Positions 24,769-33,122 of a stretch of 64,000 bases of DNA are shown here, piece by piece. Every line of letters begins with the position of its first letter. Positions within the stretch are counted from its first letter, which is position 1. Origin of the DNA: JBALVT01 sp045110675 (lineage in GTDB: Bacteria > Pseudomonadota > Gammaproteobacteria > Pseudomonadales > Halieaceae); contig JBGCGJ010000020.1 of assembly GCA_045110675.1 (NCBI GenBank), positions 62,001 through 126,000 of the forward strand, given 5' to 3'. The translations under genes were made by a program, and so were the position numbers. Below the pieces are notes generated by a model. It saw nothing but the letters and a program-made list of their open reading frames with translations, did no database searches and was not told the origin of the DNA.

Positions 24769-25792
24769 GACCGTCACCGTAGGTTCTTGGCTCTTGCTCC
24801 AGTTCCACGGCAAATCGTTCTTTCACTGAGCGGGCAATGCTATCCGCGAGCTTGAGGAGTTCCCTACCATTATTGCTTCCGTAGTTAACCAAAACCAAAG
24901 CGTGTTCGGGATGAACTCCTACACCCTTCTCCCGGTAAGCCTTCCAACCGCATTGATCAATAAACCAGGCGGCGGGAAATTTAACACTGCCGTCAGCTTG
25001 GGGATAGGCGGGAATATCCGCATGAGCGCTTGTTAATTTTTGTGCATCCACTTCAGTTAGAACCGGGTTTTTAAAAAAACTGCCTGCGTTCGGCTCTCTC
25101 GCTGGATCTGGTAGCTTGCTCGATCGAATACTGACCACCGCATCAAAAACGTCCTTGGCTGTGATCGTAGAGCCGATCTTGCTTTCCAGCTCCTTCGCCA
25201 ACGCTGGGTAAGCAACCTGAACATTTGGATTTTTCTGCAGGCGCAACTCGACAGAAGTGATTGCGAGTTGGTCGCGCAGCTCACCTTTAAAAACGCTGTC
25301 GCGATAAGAGAACTTGCATTCAATCGGTGACAACTCAACCACTGCCTGGTCGGTGATTCTCCGCGTATGGATTGTATGAACAAACGATTTAATCTCTACC
25401 CCATAGGCACCAATATTTTGTATGGGTGCCGCACCTACTGTTCCGGGGATTAGCGCCAGATTTTCGAGGCCGTAATAACTCCTCTCCAAACACCAGCCGA
25501 CAAACTCATGCCAGTTCTCCCCCGCTGCGACTCGCAACAAAACACTTTGCTCATCTTCGGAAACAATCTTAATACCACAGCTTTTCTGGACAATCACCAG
25601 ACCTGAGATATCTCCAGCCAATACCACATTGCTGCCTGCACCCAAGATAGTCACCGTCTTCTGGTTCGCCTGCGCCCAAACCAGCCCGTCGACTAAGTCT
25701 CGCTCAGTAATCACTTCAAGGACAGCCTGACCCGTCGCTATAAGTGACAGCGAGTTGCGCTCCTGCAAGGGTTCATTGCTGAGTATGTTCAA
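24761..25792 (-). CDS. murB: UDP-N-acetylenolpyruvoylglucosamine reductase
   Basis: 343 residues, the long E. coli-type (class I) MurB. The FAD-binding domain has GAGSNVVLAGDISGLVI, and the GTVGAAPIQNIGAYGVEIKSF segment is the family signature. The catalytic serine lies in NAGSFFKNP, and the C-terminal domain closes with a glutamate-bearing HPEHALVLVN. It reduces UDP-GlcNAc-enolpyruvate to UDP-MurNAc with NADPH in peptidoglycan synthesis. It overlaps the phosphatase gene upstream by 20 bp and uvrC downstream by 8 bp, so translation is likely coupled. Confidence 0.96.
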   Translation of the reverse strand: MNILSNEPLQERNSLSLIATGQAVLEVITERDLVDGLVWAQANQKTVTILGAGSNVVLAGDISGLVIVQKSCGIKIVSEDEQSVLLRVAAGENWHEFVGWCLERSYYGLENLALIPGTVGAAPIQNIGAYGVEIKSFVHTIHTRRITDQAVVELSPIECKFSYRDSVFKGELRDQLAITSVELRLQKNPNVQVAYPALAKELESKIGSTITAKDVFDAVVSIRSSKLPDPAREPNAGSFFKNPVLTEVDAQKLTSAHADIPAYPQADGSVKFPAAWFIDQCGWKAYREKGVGVHPEHALVLVNYGSNNGRELLKLADSIARSVKERFAVELEQEPRTYGDGHG

Positions 25793-26249
25793 AACCCATA
25801 TCCCGCAGCAATCCGTCGCTCGCGGATTCGATCAGGTCCAGCACCTCCGCAAAGCCTTGATCTCCTCCGTAGTATGGATCCGGTACCTCTTTGACATCTG
25901 TATCAGCGGCAAACGTCATGAAAAGATCCAGACGCCCAGTATAGTTTTGAGGCTGCATCGCTTTTAGATCGGCGAGATTTTGCTTGTCCATGGCGAGAAT
26001 GTAGTCGAAGCGTTCAAAATCTTCTTTTACGACCTGTCTCGCCCGAAGGTGACTCAGGTCATACCCTCTGTTGCTGGCCTCCGCACTGGCTCGGGGATCG
26101 GGGGCGTGCCCTATATGCCAATCTCCCGTACCGCAGGAATCGACTTCAATTCTATTGCCGAGTCCTCTTTGCGCAACCAGGTGTTCGAACACGCCATGGG
26201 CGGTCGGTGAGCGGCAAATATTACCCAGGCAAACAAATAACACTTTCAT
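25773..26249 (-). CDS. Low-molecular-weight protein-tyrosine phosphatase
   Basis: 158 residues with the P-loop C-x5-R at residues 7-13 (VCLGNICRSP) just after the start, and the general-acid loop DPYYGG near residue 120. It is a full-length, cytosolic phosphotyrosine phosphatase. In Pseudomonas the homologue sits between kdsB and murB, and the same order holds here once the two inserted genes upstream are ignored. The physiological substrate (perhaps a tyrosine kinase of polysaccharide export) is not given by the sequence. Confidence 0.93.
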   Translation of the reverse strand: MKVLFVCLGNICRSPTAHGVFEHLVAQRGLGNRIEVDSCGTGDWHIGHAPDPRASAEASNRGYDLSHLRARQVVKEDFERFDYILAMDKQNLADLKAMQPQNYTGRLDLFMTFAADTDVKEVPDPYYGGDQGFAEVLDLIESASDGLLRDMGFEHTQQ

Positions 26250-26291
26250 GAGAGATCTTCTTCTGAACGGGAAATTTCCGACAAGCCTCGA

Positions 26292-27278
26292 CTATTTTTC
26301 TTCATGGTCCTTGCCCATGAACCGAGGCAGCAGTCTGACCGTATCGAAATGGTCCTTTTTCACAGGCGTAAACTCGGGCCGCAAATCATAATGGCGAGAG
26401 CTTATATAGCCATTGGTAGCGACCTGATGCAAATGAAAATAATCAGTAAAGGTGCTAAATTTTGGCTTCACATTCATGGGGCAATAATGTGTCACCAAAG
26501 AGCGACGAGTCTTACCATTGGTGTTGTCTGTGCCGCCGTGAACCAAATCTGAAGCCCAGATCAGCGCATCGCCCTTCTTCGGCAAAAACGTTTCATAGGG
26601 CAAGCCGGCAGCTTTACTGCGAGCGACAATTGAATCGAGAAATTCATAGTGAATCGCTTTGCCATGCTTTGCCGGGTTCCAGGATTTCGAGTCATCGGGA
26701 AACAGAAAATCATCAAGATGATTGCTGCCGGAAAAATACATCAACTCTCCACTGCCGGGTGTCACATCTTCCAATGCGATCCATGAAGCCATGAATTGCA
26801 GAGGCTCGGAAACAACAACATAAGCGCCATCTTGATGCATGGACTGTTGAGAGCCATGGGTGAAGGTCAGGCACTGGAAGGCATTGGCCGGGGATTCAAA
26901 TACAGCCTGTAACACCTGATCAATCTTGGGTGCATAAATGGCTTTGTGCGCACGCTTGGAATTGACATGAAAGTCAATTAGCCGATAGCTGGAGTCATCG
27001 CATACTTGCTTGGTCGGATGAATATAGGCGTTTCGGGCGCGCCTGGCGATGTAAGCTTCAGGGTGTTTCTGTACCGCTGACATCTCCCGAGACAATTGGT
27101 TGGCCAGTCGATGGGATATGGCCCTGGGAATAATGGCGTAGCCATATTCGATCAGATCCGACAGCTGTCGATACAGCTCGTTCGAGAGCTTCCCCGCCTC
27201 TTTTCGCTCTTCCAACACCGTTTTCGCATCGGGTCTATCGATCCATAACGGGGTGAATATTGTGTCGGAACCTGGCAT
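26292..27278 (-). CDS. Phytanoyl-CoA dioxygenase (PhyH) family Fe(II)/2-oxoglutarate enzyme
   Basis: 328 residues. The iron-binding facial triad is visible: H148-x-D150 in SMHQDGAYV and H247 in DLVHGG; R258/R259 after KT can bind the 2-oxoglutarate carboxylate. The double-stranded beta-helix core spans about 130-270. Family members hydroxylate or otherwise oxidise aliphatic, sterol and natural-product substrates, so the substrate is open. It lies between the sulfotransferase gene upstream (108 bp gap) and the phosphatase gene downstream (42 bp). Pseudomonas lacks both genes at this place, which suggests insertion into the envelope cluster and a linked role for the pair. Confidence 0.87.
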   Translation of the reverse strand: MPGSDTIFTPLWIDRPDAKTVLEERKEAGKLSNELYRQLSDLIEYGYAIIPRAISHRLANQLSREMSAVQKHPEAYIARRARNAYIHPTKQVCDDSSYRLIDFHVNSKRAHKAIYAPKIDQVLQAVFESPANAFQCLTFTHGSQQSMHQDGAYVVVSEPLQFMASWIALEDVTPGSGELMYFSGSNHLDDFLFPDDSKSWNPAKHGKAIHYEFLDSIVARSKAAGLPYETFLPKKGDALIWASDLVHGGTDNTNGKTRRSLVTHYCPMNVKPKFSTFTDYFHLHQVATNGYISSRHYDLRPEFTPVKKDHFDTVRLLPRFMGKDHEEK

Positions 27279-27386
27279 TCCTTGGGGACCTTAGGGGTAA
27301 ATTTACAGCAAGCAATTTACCAGTTTTCAGCTACCTTTGACAGCTTGTGACTCTCTCGGGCCGGCCTCTCATCCCGGTTCATTGAC

Positions 27387-28343
27387 CTAGAGCAAAAACT
27401 GATCACTGGGCTCGGCCACACGATAGCTGGCTGGAGCACTGCCCCTCCAATCACTCGCGTCGAGGTCGAAGGTGTCTGCGAATTTCTCTATATCGTTTTC
27501 ATAGAAACTGTCATAAACCCTTTTTACCGCGTCGGAGCTCAGACGATTGGTCCAGTGGTCCGAGGCCTCCAGGTTTGCCGCCGCCAGATTTGGGTCGACC
27601 TCCGACCACACTTCTGTGCCTTTCGCGTGAGCAAAGACCAAGGTGTTTTCGGGGATGAAATACTCGCGCTGATTAACCTCGAACCGCCTGCCCTCGTCGC
27701 CACCGTAATAGAACTTTGGCACCATGCCATCGTTAATTCTGGCGCCCTGAAAACGGCCAAAGTCTAAATCCTCCACACCCAAAAATTCTTTTAGCTTTTG
27801 CTCGACCTTTACTGCATTAAACAAATCTGATTCATAGCTTAAGAACAACATATCCTCACGATTGAACTCTTCTAGCCAAAGGGCCATGGTTTCATAATAA
27901 GGCGGAAAGATATCTCTCCTGCCTTTTGCTCCGGCCAATACATCAGCAAAGGAGAAGGGGTAGCTTTCAAGTTTCATTCCGACATGGCGAAGGCGATGAA
28001 TATAGTGTGAGAAAGCGCGATAAACCGGGTGTCGTATCAATATCAGCAACTTCGCGTTGGGCGAGGTTTCCTTTATACGAGCAATCGCCTGTCGTCTTCG
28101 GAAATACGAGGGAGTGACGTCACAGACATACCTTGCATCGGGCTTGGCTGCAAAGTCGTACCAGGACAAGTACCAATCCAAACCTTTGTCATAATTCAGG
28201 TTGTAGTAAAAAAGTTCTTTCTTCGACGGCGTTAACACTGAATCCGATTGTTTGAACACTGCATTCAAAAAAGTTGTACCGGATTTTTCCATTCCAATAC
28301 ACAGCAAATTTGGAACCCGTTTTTCTGTATTCATTTCGCTCAA
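27387..28343 (-). CDS. Sulfotransferase family protein
   Basis: 318 residues. The 5'-phosphosulfate-binding loop is IGMEKSGTTFL (about residues 16-26), and the 3'-phosphate-binding segment LLILIRHPVYRAFSHY (about 97-112) supplies the conserved Arg and Ser. Overall layout matches the bacterial carbohydrate/NodH-like cytosolic PAPS-dependent sulfotransferases (Sulfotransfer_1 type). It would transfer sulfate to a hydroxyl or amino group of a sugar, lipid or metabolite. It starts 21 bp after kdsB and so is probably transcribed with the lipid A/Kdo genes, making a surface glycolipid or polysaccharide a reasonable guess. Confidence 0.87.
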   Translation of the reverse strand: MSEMNTEKRVPNLLCIGMEKSGTTFLNAVFKQSDSVLTPSKKELFYYNLNYDKGLDWYLSWYDFAAKPDARYVCDVTPSYFRRRQAIARIKETSPNAKLLILIRHPVYRAFSHYIHRLRHVGMKLESYPFSFADVLAGAKGRRDIFPPYYETMALWLEEFNREDMLFLSYESDLFNAVKVEQKLKEFLGVEDLDFGRFQGARINDGMVPKFYYGGDEGRRFEVNQREYFIPENTLVFAHAKGTEVWSEVDPNLAAANLEASDHWTNRLSSDAVKRVYDSFYENDIEKFADTFDLDASDWRGSAPASYRVAEPSDQFLL

Positions 28344-28364
28344 CTCTTGGGCAGACGTCTTACG

Positions 28365-29138
28365 CTATCGAAGATCTGTATGGGCAAAATGTTGTCGAAC
28401 CTTATCGAGGTCCTCTTCGGTATCCACACCTGCGGGTACCGATTCAGAGGCTTGTTCGACATGAATCCGTTCACCGTTATACAGTGCGCGCAATTGTTCC
28501 AATTGTTCGAGTTCCTCAATTGGAGCGGTTTCCCAGGATACGAAACGCTCGAGAAAACCTACCCGGTAGGCGTAGATGCCGATGTGTCGAAACCAACTGC
28601 CCTGGCTGGGCCGTTTAGACACACTCGACGAAAACTCATCCCGTGCCCAGGGAATCGTCGCTCGGCTGAAGTAAAGCGCCAGACCACTCTTATCAAACAC
28701 GACTTTCACGGCATTAGGGTTGTGAATTTCGTCATTGGAATCTATCGCCTCGCACAAAGTCGCAATTGAAGCTTGTTGATTGTGGTGGAGATTGGCGGCG
28801 ACCTGATCAATCAGTGCGGGCGGTATCAGGGGCTCATCGCCTTGAACATTGACAACAATTTGTTCCGAGGCAAGCTTCAGGTCTTCGGTAACCTGAGCGA
28901 GCCGGTCAGTCCCGGAAGGATGCCTGTCTGATGTCATGCAAACTTGCGCGCCGAAGGAACTCGCTGCATCGAAGATTCGCTCGTCGTCAGTGGCTATCAC
29001 CACGGAATTGGCTGAGCTTTCGCAGGCTCGCTCCCAAACGCGCTGAATCATAGGCTTACCGGCAATATCCAACAAAGCCTTTCCAGGGAGTCTTGTTGAG
29101 GCATAGCGAGCTGGAATGATAATGGAGAATGACATCAA
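28365..29138 (-). CDS. kdsB: 3-deoxy-manno-octulosonate cytidylyltransferase
   Basis: 257 residues with the nucleotide-binding start IIPARYASTRLPGKAL, then PMIQRVWERA, and VVNVQGDEPLIPP, all signature motifs. It activates Kdo to CMP-Kdo in lipopolysaccharide core synthesis. Its ATG overlaps the lpxK stop by four bases. The small ycaR/Trm112-like gene present between lpxK and kdsB in many relatives is missing here. Confidence 0.96.
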   Translation of the reverse strand: MMSFSIIIPARYASTRLPGKALLDIAGKPMIQRVWERACESSANSVVIATDDERIFDAASSFGAQVCMTSDRHPSGTDRLAQVTEDLKLASEQIVVNVQGDEPLIPPALIDQVAANLHHNQQASIATLCEAIDSNDEIHNPNAVKVVFDKSGLALYFSRATIPWARDEFSSSVSKRPSQGSWFRHIGIYAYRVGFLERFVSWETAPIEELEQLEQLRALYNGERIHVEQASESVPAGVDTEEDLDKVRQHFAHTDLR

Positions 29139-30133
29139 TCGGATTTCCGTAAATCGTTTTTATCAAGTGCGGCAATGGACTTTAACAGGGCATCGGGTAA
29201 CTGTGCCTGAATTTTGAGATACCAAAAATTTTTATCGGCAAAATGTTTGCATTTAACCGCGTCTTTCTCAGTCATGATAATGGGCTTACCGGACAGTTGG
29301 GAAAAATCTTTTGCGATAAATAGATGATGATCACTGAAAGTTTGCGGTTCGATATTGAAGCCCGCCTCTAAGAGACTATCGAAAAACTGCTGTGGCTGCC
29401 CTATACCGGCAACAGCATAAACCTCTGAATCCAATGACCCAGGAGACACTGCGCATTCAGTCCCAGTAGCAATATTCACCAGCGACATAGGCGTGTAGGT
29501 AACGCCCTGGATCGGATCTGCGCTGCCCCTGTACAACACATAGTCGACTTCCTTCAACCTCGATTGCGATTCTCGGAGTGGACCAGCGGGCAGGCAAAAT
29601 CCGTTACCCACTCCGCGATCAGCGTCCAGAACTGCGATCTCCACATGTCGACCTAGCGCATAATGCTGCAAGCCATCGTCACTGATAACCAGATCGACTG
29701 GTGCTGCTTTAAGTAGTGCTTTGACAGCATCGATGCGTTTGGGCGCCACGACGCAGGGGCAACCAGTGCGCAAAAAAACAAGCAAGGCTTCATCACCACA
29801 ATCAGCGGCGGTACTTGTATCGCTAACCTTGTGAGGAAATGTGCTACTTGTGGCACCGTAACCGCGACTGACAACACCGGGCTTTAAACCTATAGATTGC
29901 AGATGCTCAACCAAGGCCAGGACGATCGGTGTTTTACCGGTGCCTCCTACAGTGATGTTGCCCACTATCACTAGCGGTATTTCTGGCAAATAACGCTTGA
30001 ACAAGCCGACCCTGTAAAACGTTCTTCTAACACAGGCGACACTACGAAAGAAAAATTCCAGGGGTCGCAACAGCCAAAGCCACCAGGCACCGTTATACCA
30101 GGCCTCTACAATCGCTGAACTGCCCGGGGCCAT
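29135..30133 (-). CDS. lpxK: Tetraacyldisaccharide 4'-kinase
   Basis: 332 residues. A hydrophobic N-terminal helix anchors the protein to the inner membrane (about 15-33), and the Walker A loop GNITVGGTGKT is at residues 58-68. Signature segments VVSRGYG and LISDDGLQHYAL-type (here VISDDGLQHYALGR) are present. It phosphorylates the lipid A disaccharide at the 4' position to give lipid IVA. It overlaps msbA by one base (TAATG) and kdsB by four, so the three genes are tightly coupled. Confidence 0.96.
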   Translation of the reverse strand: MAPGSSAIVEAWYNGAWWLWLLRPLEFFFRSVACVRRTFYRVGLFKRYLPEIPLVIVGNITVGGTGKTPIVLALVEHLQSIGLKPGVVSRGYGATSSTFPHKVSDTSTAADCGDEALLVFLRTGCPCVVAPKRIDAVKALLKAAPVDLVISDDGLQHYALGRHVEIAVLDADRGVGNGFCLPAGPLRESQSRLKEVDYVLYRGSADPIQGVTYTPMSLVNIATGTECAVSPGSLDSEVYAVAGIGQPQQFFDSLLEAGFNIEPQTFSDHHLFIAKDFSQLSGKPIIMTEKDAVKCKHFADKNFWYLKIQAQLPDALLKSIAALDKNDLRKSD

Positions 30134-31986
30134 TAATCGCTGAACTCCTGATGATACAGCTGAGAGTACAAGCCCCCCTGCGCCAGCAGTTCCTGATGAG
30201 TGCCCATCGCAGAGACACGACCTTTTTCCATCACGACAATGCGATCGGCATTTTCAACCGTAGAGAGCCTATGGGCTATAACGATGGTAGTCCGGTCCCG
30301 CATCACGTTTACCAATGCCTGCTGAATCCGGTGTTCCGATTCGTTATCCAGGGCTGACGTCGCTTCATCGAGTATTAACACTGGGGCATCCTTGAGCAGT
30401 GCCCTGGCGATGGCGATGCGTTGTCGCTGCCCTCCGCTAAGCCCCGCCCCATCATCCCCCAACACCGTGCTAATGCCTGCGGGAAGCTCGTCGATAAAAT
30501 GCGTGGCGTAGGCCGCTTCGATGGCGGCATTCACTTCGGAGTCACTCGCGTCGGCATTGGTGCCGTAGGCGATATTGGCTCTGACGGTATCGTGGAACAA
30601 AGTCACGTTTTGCGAGACCACCGCCATTTGTTGCCGCAAGTTGGCCAATTCGTAGTCTGCGATAGCGACGCCATCCAATAAAATCTCACCACTATCTGGC
30701 TGATAAAATCGAGCCAGCAACTGTACCAATGTGGTTTTACCGCTGCCAGACCGCCCCACCAAAGCGACAGTCTGCCCCGCTTTTACGTCCAGTGAAATTT
30801 TGTCGAGTACCGGGGCATCGGTAGGATCATAGCTAAAACTTACATCGCGCAGCTCAATATCGCCCCGGGCGCGAGTAAGCTTATGTTTACCTGCGTCCAA
30901 TTCTGAATCCTGATCCAACTGCGCGAAGATATCTTCGGCCGCAGCCAGGCCTCGCTGAATATCACTTTGCACCGAGCTAAGTGACCTGACAGGCTTGCCC
31001 AACTGTCCCGCAGCAACCAAAAAAGCGACTAGCTGCCCCGCGGTAAAATCTTCAATAATGGCGGGACTGAGCGCGAACCAGATGAGTACTCCGAGAGCGG
31101 TAGCTAACATGGTTTGTATCACAGGGGTGCTAAGAGCATCGGCAAAGGCCATCTTCAGGCTCTCAACTCGATTGTAATCACTTGCCTGACGAAATCTTTC
31201 TTGCTGGTGAGCCTGACCACCAAAAATTCTGACATCTTTGTAAGCACCAATAGACTCATTGGACACTTGCGTCACATCGCCCATGGATGTCTGAATGCGT
31301 TTACTGTAACGACGAAAGTGCCTGCCAACGACAGCCACAACAATGGCGATAAAAGGAACAACCCCGAGAAAAACCAGACTCAAGAGTGGATTGAGATAGA
31401 CCATATACCCCAGGAGAAAAATAACCAGCAGACCTTCGCGAATTAGCGTTTTCAAGGCCTTGGTTGTGGCGCCACTGACCTGTTCAACGTTGAACGTAAT
31501 TTTGGAAATAAGAGCACCTGAAGTCGCTCTGTCGTAGTACGAACTAGGTGCAAACAGCATTTTATCAAACAGTTCACAGCGCAAGTCATGCACAAGATTT
31601 CGCGCGACGTGAGCGATAAAATACTGGCCGACAAAGAAACCCATCGCTCGAAAAAACGCCAGAAAGATGGCCGCTAGAGGTACGGCCACGCGTGCAAACT
31701 CCAAGGGTTCCATGCCCGGGTTGGGAAAAAGTTTATAGACTATACCCGCTACGATACCGCCCTGAGCTATTTCCGCGCTCTCGGGGTCATTCAGGGCATC
31801 AATCAGAAACTGCATAATATCGGCGGCCAGAACACCGCCTATGGAGTAGACAATGTAACCGAGGATACTGAAGGCGAAAATGTACCAGTAGGGAACGACA
31901 TAGCTGAGTAAACGCAGATACAAATGCCAATCACTCTGACTGGGATTGCTCTTGTCCCGCTCAATAATGGGATGCGATCTACTCAT
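30133..31986 (-). CDS. msbA: Lipid A export ATP-binding/permease protein MsbA
   Basis: 617-residue half-size ABC exporter: six membrane helices (about 25-340) then one ATPase domain. Walker A is GRSGSGKTT with K417, the signature motif LSGGQRQRIAIARALL, and Walker B VLILDEATSAL. By family and context (directly followed by lpxK and kdsB) it flips core-lipid A across the inner membrane. It starts five bases after exbD. Confidence 0.95.
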   Translation of the reverse strand: MSRSHPIIERDKSNPSQSDWHLYLRLLSYVVPYWYIFAFSILGYIVYSIGGVLAADIMQFLIDALNDPESAEIAQGGIVAGIVYKLFPNPGMEPLEFARVAVPLAAIFLAFFRAMGFFVGQYFIAHVARNLVHDLRCELFDKMLFAPSSYYDRATSGALISKITFNVEQVSGATTKALKTLIREGLLVIFLLGYMVYLNPLLSLVFLGVVPFIAIVVAVVGRHFRRYSKRIQTSMGDVTQVSNESIGAYKDVRIFGGQAHQQERFRQASDYNRVESLKMAFADALSTPVIQTMLATALGVLIWFALSPAIIEDFTAGQLVAFLVAAGQLGKPVRSLSSVQSDIQRGLAAAEDIFAQLDQDSELDAGKHKLTRARGDIELRDVSFSYDPTDAPVLDKISLDVKAGQTVALVGRSGSGKTTLVQLLARFYQPDSGEILLDGVAIADYELANLRQQMAVVSQNVTLFHDTVRANIAYGTNADASDSEVNAAIEAAYATHFIDELPAGISTVLGDDGAGLSGGQRQRIAIARALLKDAPVLILDEATSALDNESEHRIQQALVNVMRDRTTIVIAHRLSTVENADRIVVMEKGRVSAMGTHQELLAQGGLYSQLYHQEFSD

Positions 31987-31991
31987 TGAGT

Positions 31992-32417
31992 TTAGGGACT
32001 TTCATTGCCTGGCAGGCGAGTCGTAATACTGAGGTGTACGAAGCCCATTTGGCCCGCGGCGTCCATGGCTTGCACAACAGATTGGTGCGCCGATTGCGCG
32101 TCTGCAGTAATCAGCATCGGCAAGGTGGTATCCCCTGCAGAAACTTTGTAAATCGCAGCCTGCAAGGTTCGCATCCGGTTGTCGACCAGCCCTTTTCCGT
32201 TAACGCGATATTGACCGGCTTCATCAATCAGAATTTCTATTTGGGTCTCCGCCGACTCCCGAGCTTCACCTGTAGCCTCCGGCAAGTCGATGCTCAGTTG
32301 CGTTTCACGAGTGAAGGTAGTCGACACCATAAAAAATATCAGTAGCAGAAAAACCACATCGATCAGAGGCGTTAAGTTAACGTCCACCGGATCGAGACGT
32401 TGTCGACGAAAATTCAA
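31992..32417 (-). CDS. exbD: ExbD/TolR family biopolymer transport protein
   Basis: 141 residues: a short cytosolic N-terminus, one membrane helix (about 15-38) containing the functional aspartate in LTPLIDVVFLLLIFF, then a periplasmic domain. This is the partner of ExbB in a proton-driven energiser, which powers TonB-dependent transport or tolerates other envelope tasks. It overlaps exbB by four bases. An exbB-exbD pair ahead of lpxK is also found in Pseudomonas, with no tonB adjacent, so the cargo system is unclear. Confidence 0.92.
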   Translation of the reverse strand: MNFRRQRLDPVDVNLTPLIDVVFLLLIFFMVSTTFTRETQLSIDLPEATGEARESAETQIEILIDEAGQYRVNGKGLVDNRMRTLQAAIYKVSAGDTTLPMLITADAQSAHQSVVQAMDAAGQMGFVHLSITTRLPGNESP

Positions 32418-33037
32418 GCGGCTGAATCCGTTTTTTCTTCGCTGTGCAAGGCGTCAACTAACTTGATGGTTTCCTGTTCCAGTTCCACTACAATGCCATC
32501 GATTTTGCCGACGAAATATCGGTGCATCACCAACGCGGGAATTGCCACACTCAAACCGGCGGCCGTGGTAATCAGCGCCTCGGAAATACCACCAGCCAAC
32601 ACACTGGCATTGCCTGTGCCCTGAGTCATGATTTCCGCAAATACCTTGATCATGCCCATGACCGTACCCAACAGACCAAGCAGAGGGGTCACTGCAGCAA
32701 TGGTGCCAAGCGTATTCAAGTAGCGTTCCAACTCATGAACGACATGACTAGCGGCCTCCTGAATACTCTCTTTCATGACATCTCGACCGTGGTAGGCGTT
32801 ACTCAAGCCAGCCGCTAAAATTCGACCCAAGGGTGATGACTGCTTCAGGGTTTTCAACCTGGCAGTATCCAATTGGTCTGCCTTGAGTTGTTGCCAAACC
32901 GTGGCCAGCAAATGCGGGGGCGCGATTTTCTTGCCGTTGAGGGTGTAGAGGCGTTCAATACAAATGGCGACGACCACAACAGAACACAGCAGAATCGGAA
33001 TCATTAACAATCCGCCGGCGGTTACCAGTTCTAGCAC
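32414..33037 (-). CDS. exbB: ExbB/TolQ/MotA family proton-channel protein
   Basis: 207 residues from a GTG at 33037, preceded by AGGA at seven bases; the open frame reaches back to a TTG at 33067 but the shorter product (MLELVTAGGLLMIPILLC) matches the usual ExbB start. Three membrane helices are visible (about 10-30, 110-135, 150-175), with the family GLLGTVMGMIKVF and GISEALITTAAGL motifs. Works with the downstream exbD. First gene of exbB-exbD-msbA-lpxK-kdsB. A TATAAT lies 33 bp upstream of the chosen start. Confidence 0.91.
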   Translation of the reverse strand: MLELVTAGGLLMIPILLCSVVVVAICIERLYTLNGKKIAPPHLLATVWQQLKADQLDTARLKTLKQSSPLGRILAAGLSNAYHGRDVMKESIQEAASHVVHELERYLNTLGTIAAVTPLLGLLGTVMGMIKVFAEIMTQGTGNASVLAGGISEALITTAAGLSVAIPALVMHRYFVGKIDGIVVELEQETIKLVDALHSEEKTDSAA

Positions 33038-33069
33038 AACAAGATCCTGTATCGGTAGGAGGTGCAATC

Positions 33070-33075
33070 ATTATA
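33070..33075 (-). promoter_or_regulatory. Candidate -10 box for the exbB-msbA-lpxK operon
   Basis: A perfect TATAAT on the minus strand would start transcription near 33063, giving a leader of about 26 nt that carries the AGGA site of the GTG start. The -35 region (TTCGCG at 17-bp spacing) is weak. Confidence 0.45.
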
Positions 33076-33122
33076 CCCTTAGCCACCTTAGTCGCGAAAC
33101 CTAAAGGCGCGGATCTCAGGTC

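Noticed and set aside
28248..28769. 173-codon open frame antisense to the sulfotransferase and kdsB genes
   Set aside because: Spans two real genes on the opposite strand and their short gap.
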